Positions 45,212-53,319 of a DNA stretch of 64,000 bases are shown in pieces. The first letter of the stretch is position 1; every line of letters starts with the position of its first letter. The translations under genes were made by a program, and so were the position numbers. Source of the DNA: Pyrinomonadaceae bacterium. GTDB taxonomy: Bacteria > Acidobacteriota > Blastocatellia > Pyrinomonadales > Pyrinomonadaceae. The stretch covers positions 1 through 64,000 of the forward strand of contig JAVEDE010000094.1 in NCBI GenBank assembly GCA_030841105.1, in the 5' to 3' direction. The notes under the pieces are model-generated. The model was not told the origin of the DNA. It saw only the letters and a list, made by a program, of their open reading frames with translations, and did not search any database.

Positions 45212-45268
45212 GAAGTTGAACGGCGACTCGGAAGTTTACTTGCGACGCCGAAGTCTAACGCCGACTCC
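45212..45268 (-). repeat. Three-unit 19-bp tandem repeat at the esterase/MFS junction
   Basis: Plus-strand units GAAGTTGAACGGCGACTCG, GAAGTTTACTTGCGACGCC and GAAGTCTAACGCCGACTCC (45212, 45231, 45250). The last covers the esterase stop codon; the first ends 12 bases from the MFS start. Confidence 0.8.
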
Positions 45269-46400
45269 GGCGCGGCGTGCGCGCGGGCGACGACTTGGCG
45301 GGCGTCGTTGTTGTCGTAGTCGGACGGAAGAAACGCCAGATTTCCTCGCTCGCGTTGACGCCCTGCGGGTCTGTGTATGAACCCGCCGCCGCGCCGCCCG
45401 GCCACGCGTGCTTCATGTCGCGGACGAGCCACTTCTCCAACAGAGTCTTGCCCGCCGCGTCGTGGTAAACGTAGCGCGTGAACTTGTGACTGTTCGGCAC
45501 TTCCCCGTCAATCGTGCCGTCCGGCTTGTCGTCCACGCTGTTGTTGTCGCGCGCGTCGTCGAGTAGATCGTTCGTCTGCGCCCACTGCGTAATGACCTGA
45601 TCGCCGTTGACGGGACGCACCACCGTATCGAGCGTGCCGTGAAAGACGATGACGCGCATCGGTCGCAGGCGAAGACGTGAAGCGCGGTCTCCTTTAACAG
45701 CAAACGGCTGCGATGCGACGATTGCCTTGTAGGCGAGAGTCCCCTGCCCATTCGGCTCAGCCCCGCCGGACTGTTGCGCCGCGAGCGCGGCCGTCACACT
45801 CGTCGCCGCCTTGTACTCCATCCCGGCGCAGACGCCGAGACCGGCGAAGATGTCCGGGTAGGCCGCGCCCATGACGGACGCCATCGCGCCGCCCGCCGAG
45901 ACGCCGACCGCGTAGACGTGCTGCGCGTCAACCTTGTGCTTCGCCCGCACATCTGCCACCACGGCCGCGATCAGCGAAGGCTCGCCCGCGCCGCGCGCTT
46001 GGTGCGCCGGGTCGAACCAGTTCCAACACTTGTAAGGATTCGCCGAGGCGGGTTGCTCCGGGTAGACGACGAGGAACGTGTAGCGGTCTGCGACTTCGTT
46101 CATGCGCGCCCCGGCGGCGAAGTCGTCGGGCGTCTGCAAGCAGCCGTGAAGCATCAAGACGAGCGGCGCGGCCTTGCCCGCGTCGTACCCTGCGGGAATC
46201 CACAACTTGTAATTGCGCGTGCCCGCCGCGTTCGCGACCGTGCCCTCAGCCCAACTCCCTGCGGCGCGCGCCGACGTGGCGGCAACGCTCGTCAGCATGA
46301 ACAGCCACGCGGCAAGCGCGACGACAGGCGTGAGCCGACGCTTCATCCGACGCATCATCTTCGACGTGAGCCGACGTTTCATCTTTAGTTGACACTCCAT
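45255..46400 (-). CDS. Exported PHB-depolymerase-type esterase
   Basis: A 381-residue esterase of the PHB depolymerase/feruloyl-esterase-like (LpqC) family. Visible are the oxyanion HGC in LVLMLHGCLQ, the nucleophile GVSAGG, the acid in FHGTLDTVV and the His in DMKHAWPGG. A basic N-terminus precedes a membrane/signal segment (VVALAAWLFMLTSVAA). The leader is duplicated in frame (MKRRLTSKMMRR-MKRRLTPVV), so the start could be 46400, 46382 or 46346. A Thr run and a basic tail end the protein. It likely hydrolyses polyesters or carbohydrate esters outside the cytoplasm. Confidence 0.87.
   Translation of the reverse strand: MECQLKMKRRLTSKMMRRMKRRLTPVVALAAWLFMLTSVAATSARAAGSWAEGTVANAAGTRNYKLWIPAGYDAGKAAPLVLMLHGCLQTPDDFAAGARMNEVADRYTFLVVYPEQPASANPYKCWNWFDPAHQARGAGEPSLIAAVVADVRAKHKVDAQHVYAVGVSAGGAMASVMGAAYPDIFAGLGVCAGMEYKAATSVTAALAAQQSGGAEPNGQGTLAYKAIVASQPFAVKGDRASRLRLRPMRVIVFHGTLDTVVRPVNGDQVITQWAQTNDLLDDARDNNSVDDKPDGTIDGEVPNSHKFTRYVYHDAAGKTLLEKWLVRDMKHAWPGGAAAGSYTDPQGVNASEEIWRFFRPTTTTTTPAKSSPARTPRRSRR
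46329..46382 (-). repeat. 36-bp in-frame duplication of the esterase start region
   Basis: CGTGAGCCGACGCTTCAT (46329-46346) and CGTGAGCCGACGTTTCAT (46365-46382) are 17/18 identical and 36 bases apart. On the minus strand each begins ATGAA(A/G)CGTCGGCTC. Confidence 0.9.
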
Positions 46401-46406
46401 CGTGAT

Positions 46407-47990
46407 CTAAGTTGACGCGGGCAGCAGATGTTTCTCGAACTGCTCTTTGAGTGTCCGCTTGAGCACCTTGCCCGAAGCGGAGAGCGGCAGTTCCGAGACG
46501 AAGAAAATTTGTTTCGGGAGTTTATAGCGTGCGAGTCTGGTCGCGCAAAATTCAATGATCTCGGCGGGCGTCGCATCACAGCGTTTGACCACGGCCGCGA
46601 CCGGCACTTCGCCCCACTTCGCGTCGGGCAGGCCGAACAGCGCGGCCGAGGCGACGGCCGGGTGCGCGTGGAGCACGGCCTCCACCTCGGCCGGGTAGAT
46701 GTTTTCGCCGCCCGAAATGATCATGTCCTTGACGCGCCCGGCGATGTAGTAATAGCCCTCTTCGTCTTGGCGCGCGAGGTCGCCCGTGTGAAACCAACCG
46801 CCTTGCAGTGCGGCGGCCGTCGCCTCCTCGTTCAGCCAGTAGCCGGAGCAGACGTGGCCGCCGCTGAGCCACAACTCGCCGACCTCGCCAAGCGATACGT
46901 CCGCGCCCTCTCGGTCAACGATGCGCGCCGCGCTGTGGAACATCGGGAAGCCGATCGAACCGGCTTTGCGCACGGCGTCTTCGAGGCCGAGTTTGAAACA
47001 GTTGGGGCCGACTTCCGTGAGGCCGTAGCCTTGCAGGAAGGAGACGCCGCGCCGCTGGTAGGCTTCGATGAGCGGCACGGGGCACGGCGCGCCGCCGGAG
47101 ATGAAGTAACGTATGGAACTAAAGTCGGTCGTCTCGAAGCGCGGCTCATCGAGCATCAACTGGAACATCGTCGGGACGCCGAAGAAGACCGTGCAGCGAT
47201 GCCGCTCGATTACTTCGAGCACGCGCGCCGCGTCGAAGCACGGCATGACGACGACCGACGCGCCGATGTGCAAAAGCGGCAGCGTGAGCACGTTGAAGCC
47301 GCCCGTGTGAAAGAGCGGCGCATGAACGGTCGTCACGTCCGTCGAAACGATGTCCCACGCGAGGTTCGTGTTGATGGAGTTCCACGCGAGCATCCGGTGC
47401 GATAGCACAGCCCCCTTCGGATGTCCCGTCGTGCCCGACGTGTAGATGATGAGCGCGGGCATTTCGGGATCGAAACTCTCGACCTCGACCGCGCGCGCGC
47501 TCGACGACGCGAGCAACGCTTCGTAATTTTCGCCGCCCGTGCCCGCCGCGCCGCCGCCCGCCGCGTTCGCCGCGTTGTCGCCGTCTTCCGTCCCGCCGTC
47601 GAACACGATTGCTTGGCTGACGAGGCCGCGCGCGCGCAGTTCCGCGACCACGCCCGCGAACTCAGTCTCGTAGAACAACACCTGCGGGCGACAGTCTGAG
47701 AGGATGTAGCCGAGTTCGCTGGCCGTCAAACGGTAGTTCAGAGGGGCGAGGACGGCGGTCAACTTCGCGGCGGCGAAGAAGGCTTCGAGGATGGCGGCGC
47801 GGTTCGTCGAGAGCACGGCCACGCGGTCGCCCGCGCCGACGCCCGCCGTCTCGCGCAGGCCATTGGCGAGGCGCGTCGCGCGCTCGTCGAGTTGGCGATA
47901 GCTGAGTTTCGCGCCGGTCGCTAAATCCGCGATCGCCAACCTGTCCCGCGAGAGCACGGCGCGGCGCGCAAGCCAATCTCTGACGAACAT
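46407..47990 (-). CDS. AMP-dependent acyl-CoA synthetase/ligase
   Basis: A 527-residue ANL-superfamily ligase activating a carboxylic acid to its CoA ester. Motifs are IYTSGTTGHPKGAVLSH (P-loop), YGLTEVG, WFHTGDLARQDEEGYYYIAGR (hinge) and the catalytic Lys in LPLSASGKVLKR. The substrate range (medium/long-chain or aryl) cannot be read from sequence. A Gly/Ala-rich insertion (about 160-175) is unusual. The start is at MFVRDWLARR, with GGGGG upstream; 11 more residues in the longest frame come from the hairpin repeat. Confidence 0.92.
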   Translation of the reverse strand: MFVRDWLARRAVLSRDRLAIADLATGAKLSYRQLDERATRLANGLRETAGVGAGDRVAVLSTNRAAILEAFFAAAKLTAVLAPLNYRLTASELGYILSDCRPQVLFYETEFAGVVAELRARGLVSQAIVFDGGTEDGDNAANAAGGGAAGTGGENYEALLASSSARAVEVESFDPEMPALIIYTSGTTGHPKGAVLSHRMLAWNSINTNLAWDIVSTDVTTVHAPLFHTGGFNVLTLPLLHIGASVVVMPCFDAARVLEVIERHRCTVFFGVPTMFQLMLDEPRFETTDFSSIRYFISGGAPCPVPLIEAYQRRGVSFLQGYGLTEVGPNCFKLGLEDAVRKAGSIGFPMFHSAARIVDREGADVSLGEVGELWLSGGHVCSGYWLNEEATAAALQGGWFHTGDLARQDEEGYYYIAGRVKDMIISGGENIYPAEVEAVLHAHPAVASAALFGLPDAKWGEVPVAAVVKRCDATPAEIIEFCATRLARYKLPKQIFFVSELPLSASGKVLKRTLKEQFEKHLLPAST

Positions 47991-48006
47991 TTCAAGACCC
48001 CCTTCG

Positions 48007-48096
48007 GGAGTGACGAGTGACAAGTGACGCGTGACAAGTTAAAACAGAAAACTTGTCTTTCGCTTGTCACTCGTCACTCGTCACTCGCCACTGCTC
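48007..48096. repeat. GTGACGA heptamer-type hairpin
   Basis: GTGACGAGTGACAAGTGACG and its continuation pair with CTTGTCACTCGTCACTCGTC downstream. It lies between the TonB receptor 3' end and the acyl-CoA ligase start. Confidence 0.65.
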
Positions 48097-51000
48097 TTAA
48101 AAGTTGAGCTTCAGCGCGAACTGGATCAGGCGCGGGTTGTTGCTCGTCGAGACGATGCGGCCGAACGCGCCGGGCGTGTTGATCTGCCCGGTCGTCGGGT
48201 TGAGGCTGCCGCCCGAAGCGGCCACGGCGTTGAGGTCGCTGATCGGGTTGGCGAAGTTGACCTGATTGAAGAGGTTGAAGAACTCGGTGCGGAACTCGAC
48301 GTTGCGCCGCTCGCCAATCGGGAAGCGTTTGATGACGGAGAAGTCAACGTTCTTCTGGCTAGGCCCGCGCAGGATGTTGCGGCCAATCGCGCCGAAGTCC
48401 GTCCCCGTCGCGCCCGCGAGAGCCGCGCCGCCCGAACTCGGAATCGGTGCGCCCGCCAAGACGACGGGGCGCGCGAAGGCGAGCGGGTTGAAGAAGTAGC
48501 CTGCGGGCACGTTCGACATGGCGGTCTCGCGCGTCGCGCCGGGAGCGAAGTTGGGACGGGCGAGCGCGGCCGTGCCGTTCAGGCCGTAGAAGGAGGCCGC
48601 GCCGGAGTCCACGATGTCAATCGGCAGACCGGACTGCGCGGTGATGATCGTGCCGAGTTGGAAGTTGCCGAGCAGCGCGCGGCCGACGGCCGAGTCGCGC
48701 GCGAAGGCGGGAGTCGGCAGCGCGTAGATGCCGCTCAGGACGAAGCGATGCGTGCGGTCGAAATCGGAGACGCCGCGGTTGGCGCGGTTGTCGAACTGGT
48801 TGCCGAGGATGGCCGAAGTCTCGCCGACCGCGCCGGGGTTCAAGACGCCCCCCGTGCCTGCGCCGCCGCCCTGTCCCGAAGCGTTGTCAATTGACTTGGC
48901 GAACGTGTAGGAGGCGAGGAACGAGAGGCCGTTCGAGAAGCGTTTCGTCAAACTCGCCTGCATCGAGTTGTAACTCGACTGCGCGCTTGATTGGTTCTGC
49001 GAGAAACCGTTGATGGCCGCGCCCTGAATCGGCGCGCGCAAAGCGGCGTTCGCGGGCGTGTTCGTCGTAAACGTCGCGCCCGTCACGCGGTTGACGACGG
49101 GGTTGCCGGGCGTGGCGAGACGCGCCTGATTGATCGCCACCTGGCGGAACAAATTGAGGCCGTGCGAGCCGACGTAGGCGAGTTCGACGAGGTAGTTTCT
49201 AAAGAGTTCGTACTGCACGCTGGCGTTGTACTGTTGCAGGTAAGGCGTGCGGATGTCGCGGTCGAAATAACTGCCGGAGAGCGCGACGTTGGGGACGAAG
49301 GTCGGGAACTGGCTCTGCGCGGGCGCGGGGAAGAAGGGGTTCGAGATGGGGATGAAGCCCGGATCGGTGACGCCCGCGACGCGCGCGCCGAAGACGAACG
49401 TGGGCGGCGCGATCACGTTGAGGGTGATGTACTGGAACGACGTGCGCGAGTAGAAGATGCCGTAGCCGCCGCGGAAGACGAGTCGGTTCGAGTCCAAGGG
49501 CGAGTAGGCGAAGCCGACGCGCGGCGCGAAGTTGTTCTTGTCCTGACTGTTCAAGACGGAGTCCGAGACGTTCGGCACGTTCGCCAGATCGTATTGCTGG
49601 ATCACGTTCCCGGCCTGCACGAAGCCGCTGCCGCTGTTCGCCAGACGCGTCGGGTCGTAGAGCGACGGATCGAAGGTGGCGATGCGGCCGCGCGTGTCGG
49701 TCGGCGGCAGATCGAGTTCGTAGCGCAGGCCGAGGTTGAGCGTGAGTTTGGGCGTTAACTTGTAGTCGTCCTGCACGAAGAAGTTGTAGTCGGGCGCGCG
49801 AAGCGAGCGGTCGCCGATGCCGCTGCCGAAGACGGAGACGAACGCGCTGCCCGTCAGGAATTGATCGAAACTGAGAAAGTCGAGTTGGCCGCGCGTGAAG
49901 AAGTTGAGCGTGTAGTTGTTCTCGCTGTAGCGAAACTCCGCGCCGGTGCGAATCTGGTGAGAGCCTTTCGTGATGGAGAGCGTGTCGGCGAGCGTGGTCG
50001 AGGGGGCGACGGCCTGCACGTCAATCGTCGGCGACGTGCCGATGACGACGCCGCCCGCGGCGGGCGCGATGCGGATCAAAGGCAGCCCCGGAAAGGCGTT
50101 GGCGTTCGCGCGCGCGATGCCGACGCTCGCATCCGTGACGGGTTCTTGCGGCGTCGCGTCAACGCGGATGAAGTTGTAACCGGCGCGCAGTTCGTTGACG
50201 ATCGTCGGGCTGAAGATGTGAACGTATTGAAGCGAGAGCAGGCGGTTGTTGTTCTGCTGGAAGTTGCCGAAGCCGGGGACGTTCGGGCCGCCGCCGAGGA
50301 AACTCGGCAGGGCGAGCGTCTGCGGCGCGTTCGAGTAGAACAACTTGGCGGACAAAGTGTTCGCGTCGTCGAAGCGGTAATCAATGTTGGCGTTGAACTG
50401 GTTCTCGTCGTAGACGGAGATGGCCGAGCCGGAGTAGAGGCCGTTCGAGGTCTGCGGCGTGGGGATCAGGAAATTGCCGCCGTCGAGTCTGGTGTTCAAG
50501 AGCGCGAGCGCGGTCGGGTTGATGGCCGTCAGCGCGGGCGTCCCGGCGGCGCGGCGCGAGTTGTAGAGCGCGAGCAGCGCGGCCTCGGAGCGGTTGTTGG
50601 TCAGTCCCGGCGTGACGAAGATGTTCGACGACAAACTGTTGATGACGGACGCGCCGTTGCGTTCGCGCGTGCCCTGATACGAGCCGAAGAAGAACAGCTT
50701 GTCCTTCTGGATGGGGCCGCCGATGACGCCGCCGAAGATGTTGCGCTTCAAGACGGGGCGTTCGACGCCGACGGCTTTCAAGAACGGGTTGTTGGCGTTC
50801 AGCTTCTCGTTGCGGAAATACTCGTAGACGCTGCCCGTGAAAAGGTTCGTGCCCGACTTGGTGACGGCCTGCACGTTGCCGCCGCCCGAACGGCCGAAGG
50901 TGGCGTCGTAGAGCGAAGTCTGCACTTTGAACTCTTGGATGGATTCGGGCGCGGGGACGGAGAGCGAAGGCGCGGAGTTCGTCCCTTGCGAGTTGGCGTC

Positions 51001-51606
51001 AATGCCGTTGATCTGGAAGTTGTTGTTCGTGACGCGCCCGCCGTTGACGGAGATGTTCTGCGAGTTGCGCCCGACGGACGTGTTGTCGGGCAGGTACGTC
51101 GCCGTGCCGGTCGAGAGGCCGAGTATCTGCGTGAAGTTGCGCGTGGCGAGCGGCAGTTCGGAGACGGTGCGCGAGTCCACGACGCGGCCGAGTTGTGAAC
51201 TGTCGCTTTGCACGATGGGGCCGACCGAGGCGTTGACGACGACCGACTCGCCCGTCAGTTCGCCGACCACGAGTTCGACGGGCAGGTTCGTCGTCTCCGT
51301 GATGGCGACCGTCACGTCCTCAAAGACCGTCGGACGGAAACCGCTCGCGCCGATCTGGACGCGGTACGTACCGGGCGACAGAAGCGTGACGGCGAAGACG
51401 CCGCTTTCGTCGGTGGTCGCCTTGCGCTCGTCGCCGGTCGCGCGGCTGGTGACGGTCACTTCCGCGCCAGCCACGGCCGCGCCGTTCGCGTCTCGCACGA
51501 CGCCCTCGACGTTGCCCGTCGTCTGACTCTGGGCGAACACACCGACGCTGCACACGAGCAGCAAACAGAAAGCACGCAAGGCTGCCACACACGGACGAGC
51601 GGACAT
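48097..51606 (-). CDS. TonB-dependent receptor with carboxypeptidase-regulatory domain (Oar-like)
   Basis: A 1169-residue outer-membrane protein. A signal peptide (about 1-25) is followed by a carboxypeptidase-regulatory-like beta domain (28-110; ANGAAVAGAEVTVTS, GTYRVQIGASGF), a plug (about 120-240; RVTNNNFQINGIDANSQG) and a large 22-strand-type barrel that ends in ALKLNF with the usual aromatic terminus. This architecture (Oar/TonB with CarboxypepD_reg) is common in Acidobacteriota, where many paralogues probably import oligosaccharides or peptides. The substrate is unknown. AAGGAG lies 10 bases before the ATG. Confidence 0.93.
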   Translation of the reverse strand: MSARPCVAALRAFCLLLVCSVGVFAQSQTTGNVEGVVRDANGAAVAGAEVTVTSRATGDERKATTDESGVFAVTLLSPGTYRVQIGASGFRPTVFEDVTVAITETTNLPVELVVGELTGESVVVNASVGPIVQSDSSQLGRVVDSRTVSELPLATRNFTQILGLSTGTATYLPDNTSVGRNSQNISVNGGRVTNNNFQINGIDANSQGTNSAPSLSVPAPESIQEFKVQTSLYDATFGRSGGGNVQAVTKSGTNLFTGSVYEYFRNEKLNANNPFLKAVGVERPVLKRNIFGGVIGGPIQKDKLFFFGSYQGTRERNGASVINSLSSNIFVTPGLTNNRSEAALLALYNSRRAAGTPALTAINPTALALLNTRLDGGNFLIPTPQTSNGLYSGSAISVYDENQFNANIDYRFDDANTLSAKLFYSNAPQTLALPSFLGGGPNVPGFGNFQQNNNRLLSLQYVHIFSPTIVNELRAGYNFIRVDATPQEPVTDASVGIARANANAFPGLPLIRIAPAAGGVVIGTSPTIDVQAVAPSTTLADTLSITKGSHQIRTGAEFRYSENNYTLNFFTRGQLDFLSFDQFLTGSAFVSVFGSGIGDRSLRAPDYNFFVQDDYKLTPKLTLNLGLRYELDLPPTDTRGRIATFDPSLYDPTRLANSGSGFVQAGNVIQQYDLANVPNVSDSVLNSQDKNNFAPRVGFAYSPLDSNRLVFRGGYGIFYSRTSFQYITLNVIAPPTFVFGARVAGVTDPGFIPISNPFFPAPAQSQFPTFVPNVALSGSYFDRDIRTPYLQQYNASVQYELFRNYLVELAYVGSHGLNLFRQVAINQARLATPGNPVVNRVTGATFTTNTPANAALRAPIQGAAINGFSQNQSSAQSSYNSMQASLTKRFSNGLSFLASYTFAKSIDNASGQGGGAGTGGVLNPGAVGETSAILGNQFDNRANRGVSDFDRTHRFVLSGIYALPTPAFARDSAVGRALLGNFQLGTIITAQSGLPIDIVDSGAASFYGLNGTAALARPNFAPGATRETAMSNVPAGYFFNPLAFARPVVLAGAPIPSSGGAALAGATGTDFGAIGRNILRGPSQKNVDFSVIKRFPIGERRNVEFRTEFFNLFNQVNFANPISDLNAVAASGGSLNPTTGQINTPGAFGRIVSTSNNPRLIQFALKLNF

Positions 51607-51893
51607 AACGATCTTCTCCTTCGCTAGACGGAAACGGATTGTAGAGAGTGGAGTTGAAACAATAAGCTGACGGCGAAGCGGCTCAGGCTGTTAAGGGACA
51701 CCTCGGCACACTCCGCAAGACGACTTGCCCTCACACACATGCAAACGCCGCTCCAACGCGTTTGCCCTTTGATTGCGGCACACCGTGGCGAGACGTTGTC
51801 GAGTTTCTGCACAACGGCGCGCGGCGCGTGTTCAATTGTTGGACGACGGGCGAATGAGCAGTTCCTCTTGAGAGCGGGTTCAAGGTCGCGCTG
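51607..51893. other. Spacer upstream of the TonB receptor gene
   Basis: A 287-base gap between the receptor start and the regulator stop, both minus-strand. I looked for a sigma-54 GG-N10-GC element matching the neighbouring NtrC-type regulator and found none convincing. No gene seen. Confidence 0.4.
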
Positions 51894-53294
51894 TCAGGCG
51901 TTCTCTTTGGGGAGGAAGTCGGGGTCGGCCTTGCGTAGTTTGGCGTAGAGCGTGGTGCGTGTGATGCCGAGGAGTTCGGCGGTGCGCGTGAGGTTGCGAT
52001 TCGTGGCGGCGAAGACGCGTTTGACGTGGAGGGCTTCGAGTTCGTCGAGCGAGAGGAACTGCTTCTGGCCGTCCGCGTCGCGCGGGGCGACGTCTGCTGC
52101 GGCGGCGGAAGTCTCCCACGATTCGACGCCGCCGAGCGGCAGGTCGTCGGCGTGAATGAGATCGCCCGCGCAGAGGATGACGGCGCGCTCGATGACGTTG
52201 CGGAGTTCACGTATGTTGCCGGGGTAGTTGTAACTGACGAGCATCGCCTCGGCCTGCGGCGTCGCGCCACGCACGCGCCGGTTGAGGCGCGCGTTGTAGT
52301 GGCCGATGAAATGCTCGACGAGCGGGAGGATGTCTTCGCGCCGCTCGCGCAAGGGGGGCAGCGTCAGCGGCATCACGCTCAGGCGGTAGAACAAATCTTC
52401 GCGGAAGCGACCGGCTTTGACTTCCTCTTTCAAGTTCTTGTTCGTCGCCGCGACGAGGCGCACGTCCGTCTCGCGCTCCTGCGTACCGCCGACGCGGCGA
52501 AACTTTCGTTCCTCCAAAACGTGCAGCACCTTCGCCTGAATCGAAGGCTCCATCTCGGCGATCTCGTCGAAGAAGAGCGTGCCCTCGTGCGTCAACTCAA
52601 GCAGGCCGGGCTTGGCGGCGACCGCGCCGGTGAACGCGCCGCGCTCGTGGCCGAAGAGTTCCGACTCCAACAACTCTCGCGTCAGCCCGGCGCAGTTGAC
52701 CGTGACGAACGGCTTGGCGGCGCGACCCGACAGGTGGTGAATGAGGTGCGCGACAACGCCCTTGCCCGTCCCCGTCTCGCCGTGCAGAAGGACGGTGGTG
52801 TCGGTCGGCGCGAGGCGTTCGAGCGCGGCGTGCAGGCGCGTCATGCTCTGCGCGCGACCTTGAAAATATTCGGCGACGAGACGGTCTTGCGCTAGCCCTG
52901 TTAAGAGACGCTCGCGGCGCGTCGAACTCTCGCCGAGCGTCTTCGAGATGAGAAGGAGGAAACTTTCGGGGTCGAAGGGCTTCGTCAGAAAATTCTCCGC
53001 GCCGTTTTTGAGCGCGCGGATGGCCGTCTCAATCGTGCCGTGCGCGGTGAGGACGACGACGGGCAGCGCGTCGTCAATGGCCTTGATGCGTGGCAGTAGA
53101 TCGAGGCCGTCGGCATCGGGCAGTCGCAGATCGAGCAAGACGAGGTGCGGCGCGGTGCTCGTGATGACGGACAACCCTTGCGCGCCCGTCTCCGCTTCAA
53201 GCACGCTGAAGCCCTCGCCTTCGAGCAGACTCCGCACGCCGAAACGGATCGAGGGCTGATCGTCAATGATGAGGATCTTATTTTTACTTTGCAT
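51894..53294 (-). CDS. NtrC-family sigma-54-dependent response regulator
   Basis: A 466-residue regulator: receiver domain with phospho-acceptor Asp55 (LVLLDLRLPD) and Lys105 (LTKPF), a sigma-54 AAA+ domain with Walker A GETGTGKG (172-179), the sigma-54-contact loop GAFTGA (219-224) and Walker B LFFDEIAEM, and a Fis-type helix-turn-helix (NLTRTAELLGITRTTLYAKLRK). All motifs are intact, so it should activate sigma-54 promoters. It is paired with the histidine kinase directly upstream; a 9-bp duplication spans their junction. Confidence 0.95.
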   Translation of the reverse strand: MQSKNKILIIDDQPSIRFGVRSLLEGEGFSVLEAETGAQGLSVITSTAPHLVLLDLRLPDADGLDLLPRIKAIDDALPVVVLTAHGTIETAIRALKNGAENFLTKPFDPESFLLLISKTLGESSTRRERLLTGLAQDRLVAEYFQGRAQSMTRLHAALERLAPTDTTVLLHGETGTGKGVVAHLIHHLSGRAAKPFVTVNCAGLTRELLESELFGHERGAFTGAVAAKPGLLELTHEGTLFFDEIAEMEPSIQAKVLHVLEERKFRRVGGTQERETDVRLVAATNKNLKEEVKAGRFREDLFYRLSVMPLTLPPLRERREDILPLVEHFIGHYNARLNRRVRGATPQAEAMLVSYNYPGNIRELRNVIERAVILCAGDLIHADDLPLGGVESWETSAAAADVAPRDADGQKQFLSLDELEALHVKRVFAATNRNLTRTAELLGITRTTLYAKLRKADPDFLPKENA

Positions 53295-53301
53295 CCGTTA
53301 G

Positions 53302-53319
53302 TCAGTGGCGTCAGTGGCG
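53302..53319 (-). repeat. 9-bp tandem duplication at kinase/regulator junction
   Basis: TCAGTGGCG occurs twice in a row (53302 and 53311, plus strand); the second holds the kinase stop codon. Only 7 bases separate the array from the regulator ATG. Confidence 0.75.

Noticed and set aside
49861-51198. 445-codon plus-strand frame within the TonB receptor gene
   Set aside because: Antisense shadow with low-complexity composition.
51607-51893. Sigma-54 promoter for the TonB receptor
   Set aside because: No GG-N10-GC element with flanking consensus was found on either strand.
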